Shown: piece after piece, positions 1 to 9,698 of the stretch | Layout of the letters: each line of letters starts with the position of its first letter | Position numbering within the stretch: the first letter of the stretch is position 1 | NCBI GenBank assembly: GCA_963834365.1 | Contig: CAWIBS010000033.1 | Coordinates: 365,126 to 429,125, forward strand | Reading direction: 5' to 3' | Origin: CAWJAP01 sp963834365 | Lineage (GTDB): Bacteria > Acidobacteriota > Vicinamibacteria > Vicinamibacterales > Vicinamibacteraceae | Length of the DNA: 64,000 nt | Translations under genes and position numbers: made by a program | The notes under the pieces: model-generated | Databases searched by the model: none | Told to the model about the DNA's origin: nothing | What the model saw: only the letters and a program-made list of their open reading frames with translations

Positions 1-43
1 ATCCAAGGACGTGATTGACTGATCCGGGATTCCTGAGCACGAT

Positions 44-92
44 GGTCTTTGGTCTTCGGTCTTTGGTCTTTGGTCGTTCGTAGCTGGTAGCT
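44..92. repeat. Heptamer array upstream of the PQQ dehydrogenase
   Basis: Seven units of exactly 7 bp run without a break. The first four are GGTCTTT or GGTCTTC and the last three drift to GGTCGTT, CGTAGCT and GGTAGCT. The array ends 13 bases before the ATG at 106, so it fills the promoter-proximal leader. It belongs to the family of 7-bp-period arrays seen throughout the window. Confidence 0.85.
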
Positions 93-105
93 GAAGAGGT
101 CCTCC

Positions 106-2039
106 ATGAAGCCGGCAGCGCCTGCTCTCGTGACGGTCATCGCGCTGGCGGGGGCAATCGGTGCCGTCCCGACGGGACCGCACGGCCATGTCTCCCCTGA
201 GGCGGCGAACATCGACTGGCCGATGGTGCACGGCGATGCCGGCGCCACCCGGTATCCGACCTTCGCGAGATCACGCGCGAGAACGTCGCCTCGCTCGAGG
301 TGGCCTGGACCTACCGCACGGGCGATGCGGATCCGAAGAACTTCTCCACCATCGAGTGCACGCCGGTCGTCGTCAACGGCGTGATGTTCGTCACGACCGT
401 GCGCGGTCAGGTGGTGGCGCTCGACGCCGCGACCGGCGAGCGCAAGTGGTCGTTCGATGCCACGGCCGGACGCGGCCGGATGCGCGTCGCCGGCGGCGTC
501 AACCGCGGCGTCGCCTATTGGGCCGACCCCGCCGACGGCCGCGGACGCGTGTTCCACGGCTCGGCCTACGGCGAGATCTTCGCACTCGACGCCGCGACCG
601 GCACGCCCATCGAAAGCTTCGCGTCCAAAGGCATCCTGACCCTGTCACCCGGCGACGACCCGGCGTACGCGGGCCGGTTGATCGGCATCACGTCCGCACC
701 GCTGGTCGTCGGGGATCTCCTCGTCGCCGGCGCATCGGTCGGCGAGGGCCCGGAGCCCGCCGCCTCCGGAGACATCGTGGCGTGGGACGTGCGCACGGGC
801 GTCGAGCGCTGGCGATTCCACACCGTGCCGCGGCCCGGCGAGGCCGGACACGAGACGTGGGAGGACGGCTCGTGGAAGGGCCGTGGCGGCGCCAACGCCT
901 GGGCGGGCCTGACCGCCGACCCGGCGCGCGGGCTGCTCTTCGCGGGGACGGGGTCGGCCACGTTCGACTTCTACGGCGGCGATCGCAAGGGCGACAACCT
1001 GTTTGCGAACTCCACCATCGCGCTCGATGTCAAGACGGGCCGGCGGGTCTGGCACTACCAGACCGTCCGCCACGATCTGTGGGACTACGATCTGCCACAC
1101 CCACCGATCATGGTGCGCGTCACGCGCGACGGCCGGACGTTCGACGCGGTCGCACAGGTCGCCAAGACCGGCTTCGTGTACCTCTTCGAACGGGAGTCAG
1201 GAAAGCCGGTGTTCGAGATGACCGACCGTGCGGTGCCGGCCTCGACGATGCCCGGTGAGCGCGCCGCGGCCTCGCAGCCGATTCCCTCGTTGCCGCCGGC
1301 GTTCATCCGCCAGACGTTCACCGAGAAGGACGTCTTCGGCACGACGCCAGAGGCTGCCGCCGACGCACGCACGAGATTTGCGACCATGCGGCACGGACCG
1401 ATCTTCACGCCGCCCAGCCTCGAGGGGACGGTGGCTCTTCCAGGCACTCGCGGCGGCTCGACATGGTCGGGCGCGTCGTTCGATCCCTCCACCGGCTGGC
1501 TCTACGTCAACGCCAACGAGATCGCCAACATCCTCAAGCTCGAGAAAGCCGACGAAGGTGCGGCCTTCGCCTACCGGTTCTCCGCCTACCGGCAGTTCCT
1601 CGACATGCATGGCTATCCGGCCATCACGCCACCCTGGGGCACCTTGAACGCCATCGACCTCTCCGCCGGCCGCATCGTCTGGCAGGTCCCTCTCGGGGAG
1701 CATCCGGAACTGGTCAAGAAAGGCCTGGCCCGGACCGGCACGGAGAACTTCGGCGGCACGATCGTCACCGCCGGCGGCCTGGTGCTCATTGGCGCCACGA
1801 AAGACGAGAAGTTCCGCGCGTTCGACAAGACGACAGGGGCTGTCCTCTGGGAGCACCAGCTGGAGGCCGGCGGTTACGCCACGCCCGCGACCTACGCTGT
1901 CGGGGGACGGCAATTCGTCGTGATCGCGGCGGGCGGAGGCGGCAAGCCGCGAACGAAGTCGGGCGACGCGTTCGTCGCCTTCGCGCTGCCGCGCCGGGGC
2001 GCACCTTCGTCGCCGGACAGCGGTCCCCCCGCACGCTGA
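106..2039 (+). CDS. Secreted PQQ-type quinoprotein dehydrogenase (frameshifted near the N-terminus)
   Basis: This is a soluble-type quinoprotein beta-propeller of the glucose/alcohol dehydrogenase family, which oxidises sugars or alcohols in the periplasm using pyrroloquinoline quinone. The start at 106 follows an AGAGGT-like site and gives a signal peptide of about 20 residues. Frame 1 runs to about position 252 (residues ATRYP) and the protein continues in another frame from LREITRENVASLEVAW. Adding one T after GGTAT near 252 joins the frames and gives 644 residues. Propeller-blade repeats such as VVALDAATGERKW and ALDVKTGRRVWHYQ are present, with the family-typical HDLWDYDLPHPP near residue 330 and a C-terminal GGKPRTKSGDAFVAF. 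No N-terminal membrane domain of the Gcd type is seen. The sulfatase follows 19 bases downstream. The substrate is unknown. Confidence 0.85.
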
Positions 2040-2058
2040 GCCCTCGATCGACGGACGC

Positions 2059-3483
2059 ATGTCACGCCTCCTGCTGACGACGTTGCTGGTCGTGCTCGGC
2101 CTGGCATCCGGGCGACTGGGCTCGACGCCTCAACCCGATGCGGCGACAGCCCGCCCGAATGTCATCCTCATCCAGGCCGACGACCTCGGTTGGGGCGACC
2201 TGAGCGTCTACGGGCAGAAACGCTTCACGACGCCCGCGCTCGATCGCATGGCAGCCGAGGGCCTGCGCTTCACTCAGTACTACTCGGGCAGTACCGTCTG
2301 CGCCCCGTCACGGGGCGCCCTGCTCACGGGCCGTCACACCGGGCACGCCCGCATTCGCGGCAACGGGGACATTCCGCTCGAGGACGCCGACGTCACGCTC
2401 GCCGAGGTCCTGAAGACCGTGGGTTACCGCAACGCCGTCGTCGGCAAGTGGGGCCTGGGCGATGCCGATTCTCCGGGCAGGCCGGATCGGCAGGGATTCG
2501 ACGTCGCGTTCGGTTTCCTGCGCCACCCGCATGCACATCGCCAGTACACCGAACGGCTGTGGAAGGACGGCGCGTGGATCGACATCGACCCGGTGAAGGA
2601 CTACGTGAACGACCTCTTCACCGAGGCCGCCCTCGCGTTCGTGGACGAATCGAGTCGCGCCGGCGCCGAGGCCACGCCCTTCTTCCTCTATCTGGCCTAC
2701 ACCTCGCCGCATGCCGAACTGCGGGTGCCGGAGGAGGCGGTCGCGCCGTTCCGCGGCAGGTTCCCCGAGACGCCGTTCGTCAACGAGAAGGCCGACGGAC
2801 TGCGTCCCGAGCCGCCGTACTCGCAAAGCGCCGGCTACCGATCGCAGGCGCATCCGCGAGCGGCCTTCGCCGGCATGGTGAGCCGCATCGATCGCGACGT
2901 CGGACGTCTCCTCGCCAGGTTGCGCGAGCGGAAGATCGATCGCCGCACGCTCGTGCTCTTCACGAGCGACAACGGTCCGCATCGTGAAGGCGGCGCCGAC
3001 CCGGAGTTCTTCGACAGCAACGGGCCGCTGCGCGGCATCAAGCGGGACTTGTACGACGGCGGGATACGCGTGCCGATGATCGCGTGGTGGCCGGGCACCG
3101 TGCCCCAGGGCACGCGCGAGGACGTCTGGACCCACTGGGATGTGCTGCCCACGATCGCGGATCTCGCCGGCGCCCGCCCGCCTGAGGCGATCGACGGGGT
3201 GTCGATGCGGCGCGTACTCACCGGCGGTCGGCAGGGCGAGATGGCCGATCGCACGCTGTACTGGGAGTTCCACGAGCGGGGATTCCAGCAGGCGGCGCGT
3301 CGCGGGCGATGGAAGGCCGTGAAGACCGGCGCCGATCGAGCGCTCGAGATCTACGATCTCGCCGCCGATCCCGCTGAAGCGACGAACGTCGCCGCCAGCC
3401 AGCCGGCAATCGTCTCGATGTTCGAGTCGTATCTGGCGACTGCGCGAACGCACTCCGACCGCTGGCCCGCCATGAAACCGTAG
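2059..3483 (+). CDS. Sulfatase (arylsulfatase family, formylglycine type)
   Basis: A 474-residue secreted sulfatase of the alkaline-phosphatase superfamily, cleaving sulfate esters in the periplasm or outside the cell. A signal peptide covers residues 1 to about 24. Metal ligands Asp41-Asp42 lie in IQADDLGWGD, the signature VCAPSRGALLTG carries Cys81 that is normally converted to formylglycine, and a second metal site TSDNGPH lies near residue 303. The C-terminal part (LYWEFHERGFQQAARRG) matches the usual end domain. It follows the quinoprotein by 19 bases and may share its transcript. No formylglycine-generating enzyme is in this window. The substrate cannot be read from sequence. Confidence 0.9.
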   Translation: MSRLLLTTLLVVLGLASGRLGSTPQPDAATARPNVILIQADDLGWGDLSVYGQKRFTTPALDRMAAEGLRFTQYYSGSTVCAPSRGALLTGRHTGHARIRGNGDIPLEDADVTLAEVLKTVGYRNAVVGKWGLGDADSPGRPDRQGFDVAFGFLRHPHAHRQYTERLWKDGAWIDIDPVKDYVNDLFTEAALAFVDESSRAGAEATPFFLYLAYTSPHAELRVPEEAVAPFRGRFPETPFVNEKADGLRPEPPYSQSAGYRSQAHPRAAFAGMVSRIDRDVGRLLARLRERKIDRRTLVLFTSDNGPHREGGADPEFFDSNGPLRGIKRDLYDGGIRVPMIAWWPGTVPQGTREDVWTHWDVLPTIADLAGARPPEAIDGVSMRRVLTGGRQGEMADRTLYWEFHERGFQQAARRGRWKAVKTGADRALEIYDLAADPAEATNVAASQPAIVSMFESYLATARTHSDRWPAMKP

Positions 3484-3491
3484 CGCAGGAC

Positions 3492-3570
3492 GACAGGGCT
3501 GAAGCCCTGTCCCACCTCGGGAAACAGCCGGACCCGCGATTCTCTTCGTAGTGTCCGGCTTCAGCCGGAC
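3492..3570. repeat. Two CTTCAG-centred palindromes after the sulfatase
   Basis: The first (3492-3511) is GACAGGGCT and its complement around a GA centre. The second (3553-3570) is GTCCGGCTTCAGCCGGAC, preceded by CGTAGT. Both are perfect hairpins in the 150-base gap between convergent genes and could act in transcription termination, but no U-tract follows. Confidence 0.85.
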
Positions 3571-3634
3571 CTGACTGGCCGTCGGAAATCTCGGCCGCAG
3601 AGGAGGTCGCGGCGGACGCTTGTGCGAGGTCGGC

Positions 3635-4294
3635 TCAGTTGACGACGACGACTTGATAACCGTTCGCGACACGCTGGTAATGCGTGGAACCGCACTGGGT
3701 ATACGCGACGCCGCCCACGTTCACCGAGCTGCATCCCCCCGGCAGGGTCGCGATGATGGCCCCGGCCGGCGCGGGCACGACCTGATAGGCGACGGCTCCG
3801 CCCGACATCACGCGCGCGTAGTAGGCGCCGTCGCTGTACATGTAGCTCGTCCCGCTGACGACCACGGTCGTGGACGCCGTCGGAGGCTTCGACAGCGTCG
3901 TGCCGATCGCGATGCCGGTCGCCACACCCGCCGCCACGCCGGCCGCGGTCCGCCAGGCTTCATGGCTCTCATAGTGCTCGCCCACGACGACCCCGCCGTG
4001 CCGGCCGACGGCGGCGACGCCCTCGTCACCGGCGACGACGGCGCCGCGGCGGCTGACGGCAGCCGCACTCTCGTCACCCACGGCCACGGCGCCACGCCGG
4101 CCGACCGCCGCGGCGCCCTCTTCGCCCTTGACCGCCGCTCCCCGTCGCCCGACGGCAACCGATCCCTGTTCGCCGTGCGCGACCGCACCTCGCTTCGATG
4201 CGCGGACCCCGTCGGCCTGCAACCCGGACGTGATCAGGACGGCACCGCCGAGCAGTCCCGTGGCCAACGCGAGCCAGCGTCTGTTCGAGTGCAT
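3635..4294 (-). CDS. Secreted glycine-rich repeat protein with DUF6515-like C-terminus
   Basis: A 219-residue exported protein. The ATG at 4294 is chosen over an upstream ATG at 4333 because it has a GGAG site ten bases before it. After a signal peptide (residues 1 to about 27), residues about 34-110 hold five or six degenerate repeats with the pattern RRGAVAxGxEGxAAVG, rich in Gly, Ala and Val. These probably form a beta-solenoid or an extended surface region. The C-terminal third, with YYARVMSGG, PAGAIIATLPGGC and YTQCGSTHYQRV, resembles the tandem Tyr/Val-rich module of DUF6515 proteins and has two cysteines that could pair. It lies 46 bases downstream of the DUF2092 lipoprotein, on the same strand. 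The function is unknown. A cell-surface role is inference. Confidence 0.65.
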   Translation of the reverse strand: MHSNRRWLALATGLLGGAVLITSGLQADGVRASKRGAVAHGEQGSVAVGRRGAAVKGEEGAAAVGRRGAVAVGDESAAAVSRRGAVVAGDEGVAAVGRHGGVVVGEHYESHEAWRTAAGVAAGVATGIAIGTTLSKPPTASTTVVVSGTSYMYSDGAYYARVMSGGAVAYQVVPAPAGAIIATLPGGCSSVNVGGVAYTQCGSTHYQRVANGYQVVVVN

Positions 4295-4340
4295 GAGGCG
4301 TCTCCATTCCCTCGTGTGTGTGTGCATTCGCATGGCAGGC

Positions 4341-5156
4341 TCACTTCCCCGCCGCGGCCATGGCCTTGGCCGCGTCGGCTTTCAACTCCGCTTTCGGGAT
4401 GCGCTCGACGATTGGAATCTGCTCGTAGCCGGCCGGCACGTTGGCCACGAACTGGGAGTCCGCGGGCTTTGCCTGGAGGTTCCAGTTGCTGAACACCAGG
4501 CGGGTGACTGGCTTGCCCGGCCGCTCCTTGAACGTGATCTCGGCCTGGCACGGGACCGTCGGCGCCGCCGTCGTCATCGCCAACGCGAAATCGACGGCCT
4601 TCAATTGGTAGGCCACTTCGTCGCATTCCTTGCCGTCCACGGTCGTCCGCCGTACCCAGCCACCTTTCGCCTCCTTGTCGGCGAAGGAGTCGTAGGGCGA
4701 GCTGTAGAGGAAGTCGGCAACGGCGAACCGCAGATCGAACCGCTCGTTGATGAGGTCGAGCGTCTCGTCGAGCGTCGCCGGCGCCTTGACGGTCGCGTAG
4801 ATCTTATGGGTGTCGCCGACGACCGTGACGGTCTTGCCGTCGTAGGTGAACTTGACGTCGCGATTGGCGTCTCCGGTCGTGTGCGTCCACAGGCAATCGG
4901 GCCGCCGCAGCTGGACGTCGCGCTTGAGCGTGTAGGGCTGCTTCTCCCCGTTCCGCCGCACGCGCTCGTGGGATTCGACGACGGTGAACGACAGTCCGGG
5001 CGCCGCCTTGAGCGAGTCGCTCAGCTTGCGCAGGAGCTCGTCGCCACGTGCCGCCTTTTCTTCCGGAGTCGCCGGATCCCGCTGGCTCGAACACGCGGCC
5101 AGTGGCACCAGCGCCAGCGCCAGCGCATATCCGAGCACCTTGTTGCGGGTCTTCAT
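4341..5156 (-). CDS. DUF2092 family lipoprotein
   Basis: A 271-residue predicted lipoprotein. The ATG at 5156 (or GTG at 5159) follows a perfect AGGAGG 8 (or 5) bases upstream. The signal peptide ends in the lipobox PLAACS. The body (SLKAAPGLSFTVVESHERV, then the paired strands KFTYDGKTVTVVG and KIYATVKAP, then the LDETLDLINERFDL helix) matches DUF2092, an outer-membrane-lipoprotein-like fold related to LolA/LolB. Two cysteines (CLW, PCQ) lie in the body. It is the first gene of a two-gene minus-strand unit with the glycine-rich repeat protein. A carrier or chaperone role for the neighbour is only inference. Confidence 0.75.
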   Translation of the reverse strand: MKTRNKVLGYALALALVPLAACSSQRDPATPEEKAARGDELLRKLSDSLKAAPGLSFTVVESHERVRRNGEKQPYTLKRDVQLRRPDCLWTHTTGDANRDVKFTYDGKTVTVVGDTHKIYATVKAPATLDETLDLINERFDLRFAVADFLYSSPYDSFADKEAKGGWVRRTTVDGKECDEVAYQLKAVDFALAMTTAAPTVPCQAEITFKERPGKPVTRLVFSNWNLQAKPADSQFVANVPAGYEQIPIVERIPKAELKADAAKAMAAAGK

Positions 5157-5197
5157 CACGATGACCTCCTCGGTCCCTGACCAAACTACTTCTGAAG

Positions 5198-6278
5198 CTA
5201 CTTCTGAGGCGGGTAGATGACGCGCCAGTCCTGTTTCATGTCAACGACGACCCAGCCTCGCTTCGGCGCTTCGTCGAGCCCGCGCGCCAGTCGTCCGATG
5301 TGCGACTCGCGGTCGTAGGCCCACTCCCGCTCGGCGTCGGTATGGTGGACGAGGAGCCCGAAGCGGGGCCCCGGCGCCGACGTCGTCCACTCGAGCATCT
5401 CGAAGTCCCCGTCGGAGTTGCCGAAGGCGGCCACCGGCCGGCGGCCGATGACCTGGTGGATGCCCACCGGCTTGCCGACATTGTCATCGATATGGTCGAT
5501 CTGCGCCAATCGCAGGAGGACCGGTTTTCCGTTCTTCGGCTCGTATTTGACTTTGGCCCTGCTGCCCACGACCTGCTCGGGCGGAATGCCATAGACGCGC
5601 TCGACCCACGGCCGCATGAACTCGACGCCGCCGCCGGAAACGATGAAGGTCTTGAAGCCATTCGCCCGCAGATATGCGAGCAGCTCCAGCATCGGCTGGT
5701 AGACCATCTCGGTGTACAGCCGGTTGGACTTGGGATGACGCGCCGAGGCGATCCAGTCCCGCACGATGCCTTCGAACTCCTCGGTGGTCGTTGCCCGCGT
5801 GCGTCGCGGCGATCACCTCGACGAGCCCCCGCTCGCCGCTCGCGGTCAACGCCTTCATGTCGCCTTCGAGGATGCCCTTGAACGGCTGCCGGGTCTTCCA
5901 GTCGGGATGCTGCGGGGCGAGCGCCTTCACGCGGTCCAGTGCGAAGGCCAGCTGGACGTAGGCGGGCTGCTCGCCCCAGAGCGTCCCGTCGTTGTCGAAC
6001 GTGGCGATCCGTTCGGGCACCGGTACGAAGTCGGGGGCGCCCTCACGGGTAACGCGGCCGACGAAGTCCACGATGGCGTGCTTCGATGGGCGATCGTTCC
6101 ACGAGGCCAGCGGATCGGCGGACGAGGACGGTGCGGGCGCGGCCGTCCCTGGAGTCGTCGGCTGCGTCGCACGCTCGGCCGACGGCTCGCGGCGACAGCC
6201 CGCGGCGATCGCCGCGGCGAGCGACACCGCGAACACGATCGACGCAGACAGACGGAATCGAGGTGAGCGGGTTCCCAT
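5198..6278 (-). CDS. Secreted HAD-superfamily phosphatase (frameshifted near 5806)
   Basis: A lipoprotein phosphatase of the haloacid dehalogenase superfamily, close to exported phosphoserine-phosphatase-like proteins. The ATG at 6278 gives a signal ending in the lipobox AIAAGC. HAD motif I is FDNDGTLWGE. The helical cap follows, with EVIAATHAG. Motif II is FIVSGGGVEF, the motif III lysine is in AKVKYEPKNGK, and motif IV is AAFGNSDGDFEMLEW. The frame changes between THAG and TTEEFEGIVRDW near 5806, where one base is extra; removing it gives 359 residues. It starts 14 bases after the MetA-like gene, which implies an operon. All catalytic motifs survive, so the shift looks like a sequence error rather than decay. 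Confidence 0.8.
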
Positions 6279-6292
6279 GAGCGGGCTTGGCC

Positions 6293-7261
6293 TCAGGGCA
6301 ACTTGAGCGGCTTCACGAGAAAGGTCAGGAGCACCGTCAGCCCGCTTCCCTTCGTCGTCGTCCGCGCATAGGTTTCCCATTGGTAGTTCACCTTCAGAAA
6401 ACCGTAGAGCGTGCCCTTCCTCGCGAGCGCCAGCTGCACCTCTGGACCGAGCCCGAACACCTTGTTCTTGCCGCGGATGAGGATGTCGGGGAATCCTTCG
6501 ATGTGATCGTCGGTCAGTTTGAATGACGCGTAGTAGTCCAGCCCGACGGTGAGGCCGCCCTTCAGGAAGTCGGCGCCGATCCCGCCTTCGAGGTTCATGG
6601 CGTTCCCGACCTTGGTCTCGCTGTCCTCTTTCTTCGACTGGAAGTCGAAGCTCGCGATCGTCGCGGCGTGGTACTGCTTGGTCTCGTTCAAATAGACCGT
6701 GGTCCCGAACGACAGCTCGTGCCCCCACATGCCGAGACCGGTGTTGTCGGTGGCGCCGTCGGTGTAGCGGCCCGTCGGCACGAAGATCCCGTAGCTGGCA
6801 ACCGCATCCGCCCGCTTGCCATGCCACCCCAGGCTGATCGGCATGACCACGGAATCGCTCAGGCCGCCGCCGGGATTGGCGTCGATCTCCGTGCCCTGGA
6901 TCCGGTTGTTCATGGCGACGGGGAACAGCACCTGATAGCCGTAGAAGCCGCCCAGGAGCTTCTTGGTCGTGACCACGTTGATGCCGCCGGCGTAAGCGCG
7001 GACGGTGATGCTCGCATCGATCGGCAGCCGATCGCCGTTTCTGTCCACCACTTCGTCGGTGCCGTAGGCGTAAAAGAGCGGGGCGATGACGTAGATGTGC
7101 GGCGGCGGTTGAGAGCCCGCCTTGAGTCCCACCGTGCCCTTGATGTGCTGAGTGTTCAACTGCGCCTGCGCCGGCACCCCACCGATCGCAGACACCAGCA
7201 GACTGCCAAGCAATACTCGCCATGTAGATCGGCGCACCGAGACTCCTCTCACCTTGTTCAT
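6293..7261 (-). CDS. Outer-membrane MetA/SphA-like transporter family protein
   Basis: A 322-residue beta-barrel protein of the MetA-pathway-of-phenol-degradation family (COG4313), often called a transporter. The signal peptide ends near AIGGVPAQAQ. The barrel contains amphipathic strands with family-typical phrases such as PLFYAYGTDEVVDRNG, GGFYGYQVLFPV, SYGIFVPTGRY and LGPEVQLALARKGTLYGF. It is expressed from the minus strand, divergent from the intradiol dioxygenase with 223 bases between them, and is followed by the HAD phosphatase. The pair could handle aromatic or phosphorylated compounds, but that is inference. I see no clear ribosome site at 7261. Confidence 0.75.
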   Translation of the reverse strand: MNKVRGVSVRRSTWRVLLGSLLVSAIGGVPAQAQLNTQHIKGTVGLKAGSQPPPHIYVIAPLFYAYGTDEVVDRNGDRLPIDASITVRAYAGGINVVTTKKLLGGFYGYQVLFPVAMNNRIQGTEIDANPGGGLSDSVVMPISLGWHGKRADAVASYGIFVPTGRYTDGATDNTGLGMWGHELSFGTTVYLNETKQYHAATIASFDFQSKKEDSETKVGNAMNLEGGIGADFLKGGLTVGLDYYASFKLTDDHIEGFPDILIRGKNKVFGLGPEVQLALARKGTLYGFLKVNYQWETYARTTTKGSGLTVLLTFLVKPLKLP

Positions 7262-7484
7262 TGTGGGGAACCGTTCGCCATTCGTCCTTCACGCTGGCAA
7301 CGGTCAAGCTCCCGGTCAGGGCTGGGGACACCAGGAGCGGCTGGTCGTCCGCAAGCATAGTCACCGTCGCGGAGGATGTGAAGCGGTGACGCGACGGACT
7401 CGTCCCAGGAATTCAGTAGACCTCGGCGGGAGGGACCGGGTATCGTGACTCATCTGTTTAGCCCCACCCGACGAGGAGGAGTTC

Positions 7485-8180
7485 ATGGCCCGTGACGAGA
7501 CGTCCACGCCCCGTACTGCGATCGACCACGCGTTCGCGCTCGATCGCCGAGGGCTGATCCGGGGGCTCGCGCTCGGCGCGATGGCGCTCGGAGCCCGCGG
7601 CGTCTTCGCCGACCAGCTCGTGCGCACGCCCCTGCAGACGGAGGGACCGTTCTATCCGAACAAGCTGCCCCTCGACACCGACAACGACCTGCTCATCGTC
7701 AACGACGGCATCACGCCCGCCGTCGGGACCATCACGTGGTTCGGGGGCCGCATCCTCGACGCCCGGGGCGAACCGATCAGAAACGCGCTCGTCGAGATCT
7801 GGCAGTGCGACAACAGCGGGGTCTACCTGCATCCCGGCAGCGCGAACGGGGCCAAGCGCGATGGGAACTTCCAGGGATTCGGCCGGTTCATGACCGGATC
7901 GAAGGGCGAGTACGGCTTCCGGACGATCAAGCCGGTGCCGTATCCGGGACGCACGCCCCACATCCACATGGCCGTGAAGATCAAGGGCCAGGAGAAGTTC
8001 ACGACGCAGTGCTACGTCAAGGGCGAGCCGCAGAACCAGAAGGACTCGATCCTGATGGGGGTCAAGGACGATGTGGCGCGCAACGCGCTGATCGTGCCGT
8101 TCAGTCCGCTCGCCGGATCGGCCATCGGCGAGCTGAGCGCCACCTTCGACGTGGTGCTGGGCTTCACGCCCTCGGCGTGA
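7485..8180 (+). CDS. Intradiol ring-cleavage dioxygenase, exported
   Basis: A 231-residue non-haem Fe(III) dioxygenase of the protocatechuate 3,4-dioxygenase beta-like group, which opens catechol rings between the hydroxyls. A strong site AGGAGGAG precedes the ATG. The N-terminus has RRGLIRGLALGAMALGARG, a twin-arginine-like signal, so the enzyme is probably exported folded. The four iron ligands are visible: Tyr114 (GVYLHP), Tyr153 (VPYPGR), His159 and His161 (PHIHM). GPFYP near residue 55 and RDARGEP-like LDARGEPIRNALVEIWQ are family hallmarks. It is a stand-alone gene, divergent from the MetA-like porin, and the two could share a role in aromatic turnover. The substrate is unknown. Confidence 0.9.
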   Translation: MARDETSTPRTAIDHAFALDRRGLIRGLALGAMALGARGVFADQLVRTPLQTEGPFYPNKLPLDTDNDLLIVNDGITPAVGTITWFGGRILDARGEPIRNALVEIWQCDNSGVYLHPGSANGAKRDGNFQGFGRFMTGSKGEYGFRTIKPVPYPGRTPHIHMAVKIKGQEKFTTQCYVKGEPQNQKDSILMGVKDDVARNALIVPFSPLAGSAIGELSATFDVVLGFTPSA

Positions 8181-8187
8181 TCGGGAC

Positions 8188-8279
8188 GGCGCGGCTGAAG
8201 CCGCGCCCTCCTGCGGTCTCGCCCTCCGCTGCCTAGGTCGGCGGCTCCATCCGCAGGAGGGCCGGGCTTCAGCCCGGCC
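8188..8279. repeat. Pair of GC-stem palindromes between convergent genes
   Basis: GGCGCGGCT-GA-AGCCGCGCC (8188-8207) is followed by CTCCTGCGG. About 50 bases later CCGCAGGAGG leads into GGCCGGGCTTCAGCCCGGCC (8260-8279). The two hairpins face each other, each with the CTCCTGCGG-type flank on its inner side. The region separates convergent transcripts, so bidirectional termination is plausible. Confidence 0.85.
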
Positions 8280-8300
8280 ACGTGCGGTGCCGCAGACGCG

Positions 8301-9677
8301 CTACGGCCGAATGACGGTGCCGTCGCGCCTGCGCGTCGTGCCCCACGAATAGTCGAAGTTCGGCGGCCCCTGCGGGATGGGGAACTTGGCGGCGAGCTTC
8401 TCGTCCACGTCCACGCCGTGGCCGGGCGTGTCGTTCGCGATCATGTAGCCGTTCTTCACCTCCGGCGCGCCCCTGAACACTTCGCGCGTCTCTTCCGGGA
8501 AGCCGCCGCCTTCGTGGATCCCGAAGTTGTAGGTGGAGAGCTCCAGTGCGAGCTGTGCCGCGTGCGCCACCGGAGACGCGTCACCGGGGCCGTGCCACGC
8601 CGTGCGCACGCCGAAGAACTCGCTGAGCGCGGCGACCTTGCGCGCCGGCGTGAGGCCGCCAATCTGCGAGATGTGGATGCGGATGAAGTCGATCAGCCGT
8701 TCGGAGATGAGCGGCAGATACTCCTGCACCGTATTGAACAGCTCCCCCATCGCGATCGGGATGCTGGTCTGCTGGCGCAGCTGGCGGAACCAGGCGTTGT
8801 CTTCGGGCGGGAACGGGTCCTCGAGAAAGAACAGGTTGTAGGGCTCCAGTGCCTTGCACAGGTTGATGCCTTCGTTGAGCTGGACGCGCTCGTGCACGTC
8901 GTGCAGCAGCTGCACCTCGTCGCCGAGTGTGGTCCGCAGATGCGCGAACAGCTTGGGCAGCATGCGCACGTAGCCGGCCGATTCCCAGATGCCGCGCGGC
9001 GCGGTGGGACCGATGGGCTCGGCGCCCGGCCCGGCCTCCTTTGCGCCGGCGCTGCGCGCCCCGTAGGTCGCGAGCCCGGACAGGCCGCCCTGCACGCGCA
9101 CGTGCCGGTAGCCGAGCGACATGCCCTTGCGGGCGTTGTCCTCGAGCTCTTTGAAGTCGCCGCCGCTCGCGTGGTAGTAGCAGTCCGCGCCGTGCCGCAC
9201 CTTGCCGCCGAGCAGCTGGTAGAGCGGCAGCCCGGCGCGCTTGCCGAGAATGTCCCACAGCGCGATGTCCACGCCGCTCATCGCATTGAAGAGCACGGGA
9301 CCGTTGCGCCAGTACGAGCTCACGTACGAGGACTGGAAGATGTCCTCGATCTCGTCGACGCGACGACCGATCAGAAACGGCTTCAGGTACTCGTCGATGG
9401 CCGTCTTCACGACCAGGGCGCGCTGCGTGAAGGTGGCGCACCCCCACCCGTAGAGTCCGTCCTGATCCGTGACGACCTTGACCACGACGAGCCGGATGCG
9501 GTTCGGCGCGGTCAGAATCGTCTGGACGTCCTTGATGCGGATGGGCGGCAGCCCCTTCGGCGCCGGCGGCACGGTGGGCGCCGGGGCTTGAGCGAGCGCC
9601 TCGGACGCGCCCATCATCGCCGTTCCGGCCAGCAGCGAGCCGGTGGACAACTGCCGCAATGCGTCACGTCGTTTCAT
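8301..9677 (-). CDS. Enolase-superfamily dehydratase, ManD/RspA-like, exported
   Basis: A 458-residue member of the mandelate racemase/muconate lactonising group that is closest to D-mannonate dehydratase and RspA. The N-terminus RRDALRQLSTGSLLAG is twin-arginine-like, which is unusual for this normally cytoplasmic family. Metal ligands are Asp260 (LLHDVHERV), Glu286 (FLEDPFPPE) and Glu312 (MGELF), with His362 in WHGPGDASPVAHAAQ. The spacings 26, 26 and 50 equal those of ManD. An insertion rich in Ala/Gly lies near residues 205-230. The likely reaction is dehydration of an aldonic acid to a 2-keto-3-deoxy acid, but many RspA-like proteins have very low activity. Confidence 0.85.
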   Translation of the reverse strand: MKRRDALRQLSTGSLLAGTAMMGASEALAQAPAPTVPPAPKGLPPIRIKDVQTILTAPNRIRLVVVKVVTDQDGLYGWGCATFTQRALVVKTAIDEYLKPFLIGRRVDEIEDIFQSSYVSSYWRNGPVLFNAMSGVDIALWDILGKRAGLPLYQLLGGKVRHGADCYYHASGGDFKELEDNARKGMSLGYRHVRVQGGLSGLATYGARSAGAKEAGPGAEPIGPTAPRGIWESAGYVRMLPKLFAHLRTTLGDEVQLLHDVHERVQLNEGINLCKALEPYNLFFLEDPFPPEDNAWFRQLRQQTSIPIAMGELFNTVQEYLPLISERLIDFIRIHISQIGGLTPARKVAALSEFFGVRTAWHGPGDASPVAHAAQLALELSTYNFGIHEGGGFPEETREVFRGAPEVKNGYMIANDTPGHGVDVDEKLAAKFPIPQGPPNFDYSWGTTRRRDGTVIRP

Positions 9678-9698
9678 CGAAGACGAATCTCCTGAAAA

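Noticed and set aside
2308..3672. Long open frames antisense to the sulfatase and to many other genes.
   Set aside because: They are typical high-GC shadow frames, with Arg/Pro/Ala-rich translations, no family motifs and a better gene on the other strand.
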